From Methylopila jiangsuensis (GTDB lineage Bacteria > Pseudomonadota > Alphaproteobacteria > Rhizobiales > Methylopilaceae): a DNA stretch of 64,000 nucleotides. Under the pieces are notes generated by a model. That model saw only the letters and a list, made by a program, of their open reading frames with translations, was not told the origin of the DNA and ran no database searches. The stretch is taken from the NCBI RefSeq assembly GCF_027922305.1, contig NZ_BSFK01000003.1, forward strand, positions 38,047-102,046, written 5' to 3'. Positions 8,473 through 15,603 of this stretch are shown piece after piece. Each line of letters begins with the position of its first letter. The first letter of the stretch is position 1. Made by a program: the position numbers and the translations under genes.

Positions 8473-9975
8473 ATGGAAGAAGCCGTTGATTCTCGCTTAC
8501 TCGATGAAGGCTCGGAGAGCCCAAAAGACCTGAGTGCAAGGTCTTTGAAGAAGGCTGTCGAGAAAAAATCTAAACTAAGTGTGGTCTCTCTATTTGCCGG
8601 GATCGGTGGTTTCGACATAGCTTTTGAGTCTGCTGGAGCGGAAGTGCTCTTGCAGTGTGAGAGCGATAAGTATTGCCAGGCTGTTTTGAGGCGCCATTGG
8701 CCTGCAGCAGTTTTGGCTTCTGACATCCGATCACTCGACGCGTCATCGATCCCTGACGCCGATATTTGGACAGCTGGCTTTCCCTGTCAGGACGTGTCCC
8801 TCGCGCGCGGAAATCACGGCCGAAATGGCCTGACAGGAAATCACACCAGCTTATTTTTCGAACTTATGGCTCTCGTGGAGCTGAGAAGTCCAAAGATCAT
8901 CGTTCTAGAGAATGTCGTTGGGCTACTTAATTCCCATCAGGGTCGGGACTTCGCAATCATCCTGCGCGAACTGACCAGTCGCGGTTATGCGGTCGCTTGG
9001 CGTGTATTGAACGCGAGGTATTTTGGCGCTCCGCAGTCTCGATCACGGGTTTTCCTGTGCGCTTGGCTGGGCGATCCAAGGCGTGCGGCGCTGTCTCTCT
9101 TCGAACCAGCTGCAAGTGCGAAGCTCGAACGAGAGCGTGCCGGATTTCTGGCTCCGAGCACCCATCACACGGGGGCGATCGTCCCTGAAGTTGCCTACTG
9201 TTTGGCGGCCACCTCAGGGCGCCACACAGGCAACGACTGGTCGCGATCGTATGTGTCATACAAGGACGGCGTTCGCCGACCGACACCGACCGAAAGTGAG
9301 CGCCTTCAGGGCTTTCCAACCAATTGGACTGTCCCGAATAGCGATTTCAGACCTCCAGCTCGCGGCTTGGATTCAGAACGATATCGAGCCATCGGGAATG
9401 CCGTGGCTGTTCCAGTCGTTCGTTGGATAGCCGACCGGATCAAGGCGGTCGAGCGCATGCGGACGTCGAAGTCCGTTGGGAATCGTTTCCCCAAAGAAGT
9501 CTTGGACGTATGTCCTGAGCTAAGGGTCGATGGTCGACTGGTCGACTTTGCTGAGATTCACAGCAAGATCGCCGTAGGCGGCTTCAGCTATCGTTGGAAG
9601 AATGGCGGATGTGCTTGGGGCGACGAGATCGTCGAAGGTAACGCCTCTCCCGCACCAGCTAATATTATACCGTCTAAGTTTGTTGATTTACTCGACCCAG
9701 ACACGCCTGACACGAAATATTTTCTCACTGCGAATGCTGCAGTTGGAATTATTCGGCGTGCAGACGTGGTGGGCCGAACGTTGTTTCCGCCTATGCGCGC
9801 TGCTTTAGAAGCAATGGTCAAGAACCCCACTGAGGTCGTCGCGTCGGTGACGGCAGAGAATGCCTGGAGAGACAAGGGTGCCAAGTCCAGCGTTCGTCCG
9901 ACTGGGGCCAACAAGCGCGGAAAAATCGAGACAACTCGCGCAAGCGCCCGCCGGGCCCTACGCCGCGCAGATTGA
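8473..9975 (+). CDS. DNA cytosine-5 methyltransferase
   Basis: Transfers a methyl group from SAM to C5 of cytosine in DNA. Motif I (SLFAGIGGFDIAFESAG, about 44-60), motif IV with catalytic Cys (GFPCQDVS, about 103-109), ENVVG (about 146), motif VIII (QSRSRVF) and motif X (RYRAIGNAVAVPV) are all present. The C-terminus carries a segment (KYFLTANAAVGIIRRA, about 415-430) seen in many phage-type cytosine methyltransferases. It heads a methyltransferase-McrB-McrC unit, so it probably protects self DNA from that nuclease. Its 3' end overlaps the McrB-like frame by up to 116 bases. Codon use is visibly less GC-rich than in the metal island, which fits transfer. Confidence 0.9.
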   Translation: MEEAVDSRLLDEGSESPKDLSARSLKKAVEKKSKLSVVSLFAGIGGFDIAFESAGAEVLLQCESDKYCQAVLRRHWPAAVLASDIRSLDASSIPDADIWTAGFPCQDVSLARGNHGRNGLTGNHTSLFFELMALVELRSPKIIVLENVVGLLNSHQGRDFAIILRELTSRGYAVAWRVLNARYFGAPQSRSRVFLCAWLGDPRRAALSLFEPAASAKLERERAGFLAPSTHHTGAIVPEVAYCLAATSGRHTGNDWSRSYVSYKDGVRRPTPTESERLQGFPTNWTVPNSDFRPPARGLDSERYRAIGNAVAVPVVRWIADRIKAVERMRTSKSVGNRFPKEVLDVCPELRVDGRLVDFAEIHSKIAVGGFSYRWKNGGCAWGDEIVEGNASPAPANIIPSKFVDLLDPDTPDTKYFLTANAAVGIIRRADVVGRTLFPPMRAALEAMVKNPTEVVASVTAENAWRDKGAKSSVRPTGANKRGKIETTRASARRALRRAD

Positions 9976-11326
9976 TCTAACCTGCGCGCAGGTTCCAACC
10001 GATTTCGATGCAGGCTCAGAGCTTTGGCTTTGGCTCGGAAGCGATAACAATAAGGGATCTCCAACCGAGTGGGATCAGGGGATCCGCGCGCTCGCGACGT
10101 GCAAGTCGAAGTCTCAAATTGAAGGAACTCGGTCGTTCGAGCTTGAGTTAGATAATGTCTACTTGCTGCCGCGGAGCGTTGCGAAGACAGAGCTTCTTGG
10201 CGCGTCGCCCGAAACGTATGCTAGATCATTGGCAGAAGCTGCCATTGTTGGATTGAATAACTATTCGTCGCAGGTCGTACAGCTTCTGTCAGACGACGAA
10301 TTCGCCACTATCGGCGCTTTGATCGCTCACCTTCTGCCGGAAACGAAAGAGGCGATAGCCGCACGCGTCCCGGGAGCGAGCGAAATATCCTTGTTTCCAC
10401 GACCGGACGGCGAAGGAGCAAGCGCCGCTGACGCAGAAGCGGGCGGATCATTCACGGTGTCTGCGCCGCCGCCGCTTGAGTCTTTATTGGACGACGATGA
10501 TCCAGTCCTGGTTGAGATCCGCCGCCTGCTTGAGGAAGACGGCGTCGGCGGCGTACTTTTAGTCGGGCCGCCTGGCACGGGTAAGTCTTGGTACGCTCGG
10601 CAGGCCGCCATCAAAATGGTCGAGGGCAACTCGTCCCGGATGCGCGAAGTGCAGTTTCATCCTTCATATCAGTATGAGGATTTTGTCGAAGGCTACGTGC
10701 CGGACGCCGACCGCGGCTTTCGCCTTGTGGACAAACACCTTCTGCAGATCGCCACGATGGCTCGATCTGTAGAAGGACCCGTCGTCATGGTCATCGACGA
10801 ATTCAGCAGAACTGATCCTGCGCGCGTTCTTGGCGAGACCATGACGTACATGGAAACCTCACTTCGCGGCGTCGAGTTTAGCCTCCCATCTGGTCGAAAA
10901 GCGACGATCCCCGCCAATCTCGTTTTCCTCGCGACAATGAATCCAGAGGATAGGTCGGTTGATGAGATCGACGACGCCATGGATAGAAGATGGGCGAAAG
11001 TCCGCCTGCGCCCCGATGCAGACAAGTTACGCGGGTTTCTCGTGGCGAATGGGGTGCCTGGTCCGGTAGCAGGCCCCATCATCGCGATGTTCAACAATCT
11101 CCAAAGCCACATCGAGATCGGGCACGCGTTTTTTCGAACCGTCCACGATGCGGCGTCGATGACGAGGCTTTGGGAAAGCCAGCTCCAATATGTCGTGAGA
11201 AAGAAATTCCGCTTCGATCCAGATACTTTGCGCGAAATTGAAGCGTTGTGGGCTGAATGTCAGACCGCCATTTCGCCAGCTCTCGCTGATGGCGAAGCAG
11301 CGGCTGCGCCAAGCCCTGAGGCCTGA
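9860..11326 (+). CDS. McrB-like AAA+ NTPase of restriction system
   Basis: A motor subunit of a McrBC/LlaJI-type restriction enzyme. It has a divergent N-terminal DNA-recognition region, then an AAA+ domain with Walker A GPPGTGKS (about 236-243), Walker B VIDEFSRTD (about 311) and the sensor-1 motif MNPEDRS (about 359-365), a variant of the MNTADRS motif that marks GTP-using McrB proteins. The ATG at 9860 lies inside the methyltransferase frame; GTG 9878 is another option, and no in-frame start exists before the conserved-looking part, so an overlap of at least about 98 bases is real or hides a frameshift. It is coupled to McrC by ATGA. Confidence 0.85.
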   Translation: MPGETRVPSPAFVRLGPTSAEKSRQLAQAPAGPYAAQIDLTCAQVPTDFDAGSELWLWLGSDNNKGSPTEWDQGIRALATCKSKSQIEGTRSFELELDNVYLLPRSVAKTELLGASPETYARSLAEAAIVGLNNYSSQVVQLLSDDEFATIGALIAHLLPETKEAIAARVPGASEISLFPRPDGEGASAADAEAGGSFTVSAPPPLESLLDDDDPVLVEIRRLLEEDGVGGVLLVGPPGTGKSWYARQAAIKMVEGNSSRMREVQFHPSYQYEDFVEGYVPDADRGFRLVDKHLLQIATMARSVEGPVVMVIDEFSRTDPARVLGETMTYMETSLRGVEFSLPSGRKATIPANLVFLATMNPEDRSVDEIDDAMDRRWAKVRLRPDADKLRGFLVANGVPGPVAGPIIAMFNNLQSHIEIGHAFFRTVHDAASMTRLWESQLQYVVRKKFRFDPDTLREIEALWAECQTAISPALADGEAAAAPSPEA

Positions 11327-12624
11327 TGCCGCCGGCTGCAGCCGTTCCCACCATGCCTGATCGAGGTGACAAGGTCGTCCTCGAGATGGCCTCTCGGCAG
11401 TCGATCAATCTCGACATCAAGGCGCTACTCGAGCGCGGCAAACTCGATATCTACCCGCATGTAGAAGAGCGCGGGCTGCTCTTCATCAACATTCGCCGCG
11501 ATAAGATGGTGCTGTCAGCCGGCGCATATATTGGTCTCATTCCGCTGACACCAACGCTATCGATTGACGTCAAGCCCAAGCTTCCAGTCGGCAACCTAGC
11601 TCGGGTTTTAGATGTCGCTCAAGGTTCTCTGATCTCCATCCCAGGCGTGGATCGCCTATACCTTGCCAGTGAGCAAGCCAACAATAGCGTTCTGGAGTTC
11701 CTTTGTGCAAATCTATTGGATGCTTTGCGTCCGATCGAAGCCAATGGCCTTCTTAAAGAGTACGTTCGCTCAAGCTCGGTCACTAGTCATCCGAGAGGTC
11801 GGATCAATATCAGCGAGACTTTAAGCTCTTGCTGGAGCAGGGGTCAGATCCATCGGGTTAGCTCCCAGCATTTTGGCCAAACATCGAACATATCTGCTAA
11901 CCGTATTATCAAATCTGCTCTTCAGCATGTGTTGGCTCGACTGAGAAGGGCTGCGGATCGCTCTCGAGAACTCACGCGGCTCGGCAATCTCGCAATCTAT
12001 AATTTCCCGAAATCTATAGATCCGGCGACTGGTGGCGATTTCGCGCGATGTAAGAATATTATTTCAAATCGTTCGCTTCCTCCTGTTAGGGCATATTATT
12101 ATAGAGCGATCGAAATAGCATTGATGATACTCTCAAATGGAGGCGTATCGCTTCAAGATCGCGGCAGTGACATCCTTCTGGAGTCGTTTATCCTAAATTT
12201 TGAGATCTTGTTTGAAGACTATCTCAGGCGCGTTTTGCAAAACAGACGCGTCAGAGACATCGTTGTTCGGGATGGTAATAACGAAGGAAAGAAGCCGCTT
12301 TTTGATGATGCGAGACAGCCTCCAGCTCAGCCTGATATCGTCCTCTACTCACCATCTGACCGGAAAAAATTGATAGCGGAAGTCAAATATAAAGATAAAC
12401 CGTCGAGAGAAGACATTAATCAAGCGGTGACTTATGCCGTCTCCTATCGCACGGATCGAGCGATCTTAGTTCATCAAAGCCGTCCCGATGGACCCAAGGG
12501 TTTGCGGCACATCGGAACGACAAATGGCATCAGCATCGATGCATATGCCTTCGATCTGGCCAATGCAGACTTTCAACAGGAAGAACGGCTTTTCGCAGAT
12601 CGTCTTTTCGGGCTGATGGTCTGA
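11326..12624 (+). CDS. McrC-like restriction nuclease subunit
   Basis: Resembles McrC: a strand-rich N-terminal domain that contacts McrB, then a C-terminal PD-(D/E)XK nuclease with QPDIVLYS (about 334) and EVKYK (about 351-355) supplying the catalytic residues. Its start overlaps the stop of the McrB-like gene (ATGA), so the two are made together. Together with the methyltransferase this should form a modification-dependent or modification-blocked restriction system like LlaJI. Codon use is AT-richer than the flanks. An ATG at 11353 is another possible start. Confidence 0.85.
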   Translation: MPPAAAVPTMPDRGDKVVLEMASRQSINLDIKALLERGKLDIYPHVEERGLLFINIRRDKMVLSAGAYIGLIPLTPTLSIDVKPKLPVGNLARVLDVAQGSLISIPGVDRLYLASEQANNSVLEFLCANLLDALRPIEANGLLKEYVRSSSVTSHPRGRINISETLSSCWSRGQIHRVSSQHFGQTSNISANRIIKSALQHVLARLRRAADRSRELTRLGNLAIYNFPKSIDPATGGDFARCKNIISNRSLPPVRAYYYRAIEIALMILSNGGVSLQDRGSDILLESFILNFEILFEDYLRRVLQNRRVRDIVVRDGNNEGKKPLFDDARQPPAQPDIVLYSPSDRKKLIAEVKYKDKPSREDINQAVTYAVSYRTDRAILVHQSRPDGPKGLRHIGTTNGISIDAYAFDLANADFQQEERLFADRLFGLMV

Positions 12625-12636
12625 TTTGGAACGCGG

Positions 12637-12852
12637 TCATCCTGATCTGGTGGCTGGCCTGACGCGGCCGCGCGCGTAGCCGGTCGAGACCCGCGCCGAC
12701 AGCCGCGCGACCTCCTCCTCGAGCGCGGCGTTCGCAACGAGTAGCGCCCGCACCGCGGCCCATGCATCACCGTCACAGGCCTCGACGGCCTGATCGGTGG
12801 CGAGGTCGAGCGCAGAGCCCTCGGGGCTTAGAGTTTCAGCGGCTTCCGCCAT
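12637..12852 (-). CDS. Small coiled hypothetical protein
   Basis: A 71-residue acidic protein with a central helix (ALEEEVARLSARVSTGYARG) and a basic tail. Similar small proteins occur in Rhizobiales phages and islands as far as I recall, without known function. It is convergent with the McrC gene (12 bases apart) and divergent from the gene at 12963, with tandem repeats in between. Confidence 0.55.
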   Translation of the reverse strand: MAEAAETLSPEGSALDLATDQAVEACDGDAWAAVRALLVANAALEEEVARLSARVSTGYARGRVRPATRSG

Positions 12853-12867
12853 CGCGCACGCTCCTCG

Positions 12868-12903
12868 TAATGCCGTTTCCGCAGGCCTAATGCGATTTCC
12901 GCA
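12868..12903. promoter_or_regulatory. Tandem 16-base repeats in a divergent promoter region
   Basis: taatgccgtttccgca (12868-12883) and taatgcgatttccgca (12888-12903) match at 14 of 16 bases and are exactly 20 bases apart, close to two helical turns. They lie between the start of the minus gene at 12852 and the plus gene at 12963, so operator half-sites for a phage-type regulator are likely. Confidence 0.5.
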
Positions 12904-12962
12904 GATCCGATCATGCCGCGAGTCGGCTTGACGCGGCTAGTCCATGTTCGACATTTGTTCTC

Positions 12963-13250
12963 ATGACTGCTGTGGAGACGATAGGCGACGCGCTGAGCGC
13001 CGGATGGCGGGTTCGGGCGCGGTGCGTTGGCGGGCTCGTGGACTACAAGACGAGCACCCGGAAGTGCGACATCTTCGAGGAACTCAGCCTGCGCGACCTT
13101 GCGTGGACGCGCGGATTATCGTGCTCTCTCAGCAACTTAGAGTCACGGCTCAAGTGCCCGCGCTGCGGCAACAGGCGGATATCGCTGGTCTTCGAGCCGC
13201 CGGCGCCCCCGCAGGCCAACGCCGTCCGGACGCCGGTCTTCGGAAGATAA
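12963..13250 (+). CDS. Small zinc-ribbon-like hypothetical protein
   Basis: A 95-residue protein with Cys at about 21, 36, 53 and a CPRCG motif (about 64-68), which suggests a metal-binding ribbon, followed by a Pro-rich tail. No family name can be given. It stands alone on the plus strand between operator-like repeats. Small CPxCG proteins of this kind are common in phages and usually bind DNA or another protein; that is inference here. Confidence 0.55.
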   Translation: MTAVETIGDALSAGWRVRARCVGGLVDYKTSTRKCDIFEELSLRDLAWTRGLSCSLSNLESRLKCPRCGNRRISLVFEPPAPPQANAVRTPVFGR

Positions 13251-13255
13251 GCGAC

Positions 13256-13280
13256 CTTATTTTCCAGTTCGTGACATCGA
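13256..13280. promoter_or_regulatory. Shared box, copy 1
   Basis: cttatttccagttcgtgaca and the following tcgat match the segment at 18525-18550 with one base gap and two substitutions. Both copies sit in the control regions that flank the minus-strand operon 13507-18398, so a common regulator or promoter is likely. Confidence 0.45.
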
Positions 13281-13293
13281 TGGGGTGGGCTGA

Positions 13294-13339
13294 ATATGTT
13301 CTAGATCACATAATGACTGGTTATGTGATCTAGAACATA
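13294..13339. promoter_or_regulatory. Perfect 19-bp palindrome
   Basis: Left arm 13294-13312 begins tatgttctagatca and the right arm 13321-13339 is its exact reverse complement, with an 8-base spacer. No T-run follows, so an operator or recombination site is more likely than a terminator, though a bidirectional terminator between 13250 and 13507 cannot be excluded. Confidence 0.55.
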
Positions 13340-13397
13340 TCGGCGGCTGAAATAGGAAAATATCAAAAAGTGCTATTATCTAGGGTCAGGGCAGAAA

Positions 13398-13493
13398 TGT
13401 TGTAACAACAGGTTTGGTTGTTATCGCAGGTTATTAACGTCCGCTAACCATATGACGCACCAACACTGTTGTAACAACAAGGTTGGTTGTTAT
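13398..13493. repeat. Pair of 27-base direct repeats with palindromic core
   Basis: Copies at 13398-13424 and 13467-13493 differ at 2 of 27 bases. Each begins with the palindrome gttgtaacaac and ends ttggttgttat. They lie 69 bases apart (start to start) and just beyond the stop of the phosphoesterase gene. Iterons, partition sites or operators are all possible. Confidence 0.55.
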
Positions 13494-13506
13494 GGGGGAT
13501 GTAGGA

Positions 13507-14337
13507 TCAGCGTCCAAGCTCGACGGCGAAGCCGGGGTCATGGTCCGGGTTCTCGACTTCGACCCACTCGCGCTTGGTGCCCTTTTCCTTCGTGACCACG
13601 TAGCCCCTGGGATTCGCGACGATCCGGGTCTCACCGATCCGGTAATCCTGCTGCCGATGGACATGCCCGTGCACCCAGAGGGACGGGCGGTGGCGCTCAA
13701 TAAAATCGCTTAGATCTGAGGCGTAGGAGCCATCGAGGGGCTCCGTCGACCGGCCCTCGAGCAGCGATCTCGGGTGCGGAGCGTGATGCGTCACGACCAC
13801 CGTCGGGCCGTCGAAGGGCGTCTCCAGGATCTCGCCGAGGCGCTCGAGATGCCGGCGGTGGGTCGCGAGATGGTCTGACGTCCGCCACTTGGTGTAGCCG
13901 CCTGATTTGATCTTGATGACCTTGTGGTCGGTCATGTGCGCGGCTGCGGCAGCGCGCGATCGCTTCGCATCGCCGAAGACCTCGTAGTCCGACCAGAGCG
14001 TGGCGCCGACGAAGCGCACGCCGCCGATCACCACGGCCTCACCATCGATCAGCAGGTGGATGCCGAGCTGCGCCGCGAGCGCCCGGGCTTTCGGCTCGTC
14101 TCCGTCGATCGTGCAGGTGTGGTCACCCCAAGTCCTGTTGGCATACCAGTCGTGATTCCCGGGCACGTAGATCAGCTCCATGCCGCGCTGCCGGACCTGC
14201 TCCGCCATCCATGGCAAGCCATGATCAAGCCGAGAGCACGTGTCGCCGGCGACGATCACCACCCGGCAGTCGGGCGCGACCGCTGGCGTGTAGGGGTGCA
14301 CGTCCATGTGCAGGTCGCTGAGGATGCCGATCTTCAT
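13507..14337 (-). CDS. Metallophosphoesterase, copy A
   Basis: A calcineurin-type phosphoesterase that hydrolyses phosphate esters with two metal ions. The signature is complete: SDLHMD (about 7-12), AGDT (about 32), GNHDW (about 58), THHAPHP and the final HGHVH. I chose the ATG at 14337 because homologous starts begin MKIGILSDLH; the upstream ATG at 14373 adds 12 unsupported residues. It is a paralogue of the next gene in line, and both share the HHAPHP-x-S spacing. The substrate is unknown; phage relatives act on nucleic-acid ends, nucleotides or cyclic nucleotides. Confidence 0.8.
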   Translation of the reverse strand: MKIGILSDLHMDVHPYTPAVAPDCRVVIVAGDTCSRLDHGLPWMAEQVRQRGMELIYVPGNHDWYANRTWGDHTCTIDGDEPKARALAAQLGIHLLIDGEAVVIGGVRFVGATLWSDYEVFGDAKRSRAAAAAHMTDHKVIKIKSGGYTKWRTSDHLATHRRHLERLGEILETPFDGPTVVVTHHAPHPRSLLEGRSTEPLDGSYASDLSDFIERHRPSLWVHGHVHRQQDYRIGETRIVANPRGYVVTKEKGTKREWVEVENPDHDPGFAVELGR

Positions 14338-14488
14338 GACCGAGATGGAACGCCATGATCCAGCAAGCGACAAACGGCAAGACTTTTCATTAGCCGGCGA
14401 AAGTCATTTAGATGCGTTCACGCGTTTTCGATGAAGCGCCGGCAACTCATGGTGTCACAGTCAATCGGAAAATCTGCGACACGCTGAC

Positions 14489-15304
14489 TCACACTTCGAC
14501 CACGAGAGCCGGATCGAACGACGGATTCTCGTCGCCGCTGTAGCCGCGCGCATTGCAGATCACGCGGGTCGGCCGGCCATCGAGAGGATGGAGCTCGTAG
14601 TCGAAGCTCGCGTGCGTGTGCCCGTGGATCCAGAGCGCCGGCTGTCCGCGATCGATCAGCGAGCTCAGGTCCGACACGAATGCCGGCGTCAGCGTGTCCT
14701 CGCGCCAGCGCTCCGCAACCGACATCGGATGCGGCGCGTGATGGGTGACGACGACCGTCGAACCAGCGTGCGGCGCGCGTAGCTGGGCGTCGAGCCATGA
14801 GACCGAAGCCTCGTGGAGCGCGAGCGCGTCCCGAGGCTCGAAATGGCGCACGACGAAGCCTGGGCCGTCAGGGTCCACCCAGATCTGCCGGTGATCGGAA
14901 AAACGCGCCGCCGCCGTCCGCATCGCATCGTGCTGCCGGGCGCGCTCGCCGTGAGCCTGGAGCATGTAGTCGGTCCACAGCGTGCAGCCGAGGAAGCGAA
15001 CGCCGCCGATCGCCGCCGCGCTGTCGTCGAGGAGGTGGAGGCCTGGGACGAGCGCTGCCTGGGCCCGGGCGACCCGGTGCCCCTGGATGATGTACTCGCC
15101 GTAGAACTCGTGATTGCCGAGCGCGTAGACGACCGGCATCCGGGGCGCGATGGTCGCCGCGAGCCAGCCGATCGCGTCCTCGACGCCCTCGCAGAGATCG
15201 CCGGCGACGACCGCGACATCAGCATCCGGGATCGCGAACGGCAGATGCCCGGCGCGCGCTTGGAGCGTCGAGAGGTGCAGGTCGGAGAGGATCCAGAGCC
15301 TCAC
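14489..15304 (-). CDS. Metallophosphoesterase, copy B
   Basis: A second calcineurin-type phosphoesterase with SDLHLS, AGDL, GNHEFYG, THHAPHP and HGHTH in the usual order and spacing. It starts with GTG at 15304, overlapping the stop of the upstream gene (GTGA), so it is translated with the operon. It is clearly a paralogue of copy A, which follows after 151 bases. Both share the insert TLW(S/T)DY. Two copies with diverged termini suggest different substrates or phage-host arms-race duplication; the sequence does not tell which. Confidence 0.8.
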   Translation of the reverse strand: MRLWILSDLHLSTLQARAGHLPFAIPDADVAVVAGDLCEGVEDAIGWLAATIAPRMPVVYALGNHEFYGEYIIQGHRVARAQAALVPGLHLLDDSAAAIGGVRFLGCTLWTDYMLQAHGERARQHDAMRTAAARFSDHRQIWVDPDGPGFVVRHFEPRDALALHEASVSWLDAQLRAPHAGSTVVVTHHAPHPMSVAERWREDTLTPAFVSDLSSLIDRGQPALWIHGHTHASFDYELHPLDGRPTRVICNARGYSGDENPSFDPALVVEV

Positions 15305-15603
15305 GCAGACCCCTCTATCATCGCGACGCACGCCTCCCAGGTCTCGCGGGCGTAATCGGCCGCCTGCGCGAGCGCCTCGTCCCAGCCGCCGACATCTCGG
15401 AGCACGGAGATCTGGTGAAACAGACCCCGTGCACGGTCATGCTCACCGGCGCACTCGAGCTCGATGACAGCCCGCGCGATCTGCCTACAGCTGCGCGTGC
15501 GGATGATGGACGCCAACAGGGCGCGATCGACGAGGCCGCGTTTCGCTAGGTCGCCCAGCGCGATCGCGAGGGAGACCACCGCGGCGGAGTGCTCGACGGC
15601 CAT
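15301..15603 (-). CDS. Helical hypothetical protein
   Basis: A 100-residue all-helical, mildly acidic protein of unknown family. ATG at 15603 overlaps the stop of the AAA+ gene (TGATG), and its own stop overlaps the start of phosphoesterase B, so it is tightly locked into this operon. It could be an adaptor for the AAA+ ATPase, but that is guesswork from position. Confidence 0.55.
   Translation of the reverse strand: MAVEHSAAVVSLAIALGDLAKRGLVDRALLASIIRTRSCRQIARAVIELECAGEHDRARGLFHQISVLRDVGGWDEALAQAADYARETWEACVAMIEGSA

Noticed and set aside
13294..13339. SOS (LexA) box reading of the palindrome
   Set aside because: The alphaproteobacterial GTTC-N7-GTTC or GAAC-N7-GAAC direct pattern is not present; only the inverted pair is.
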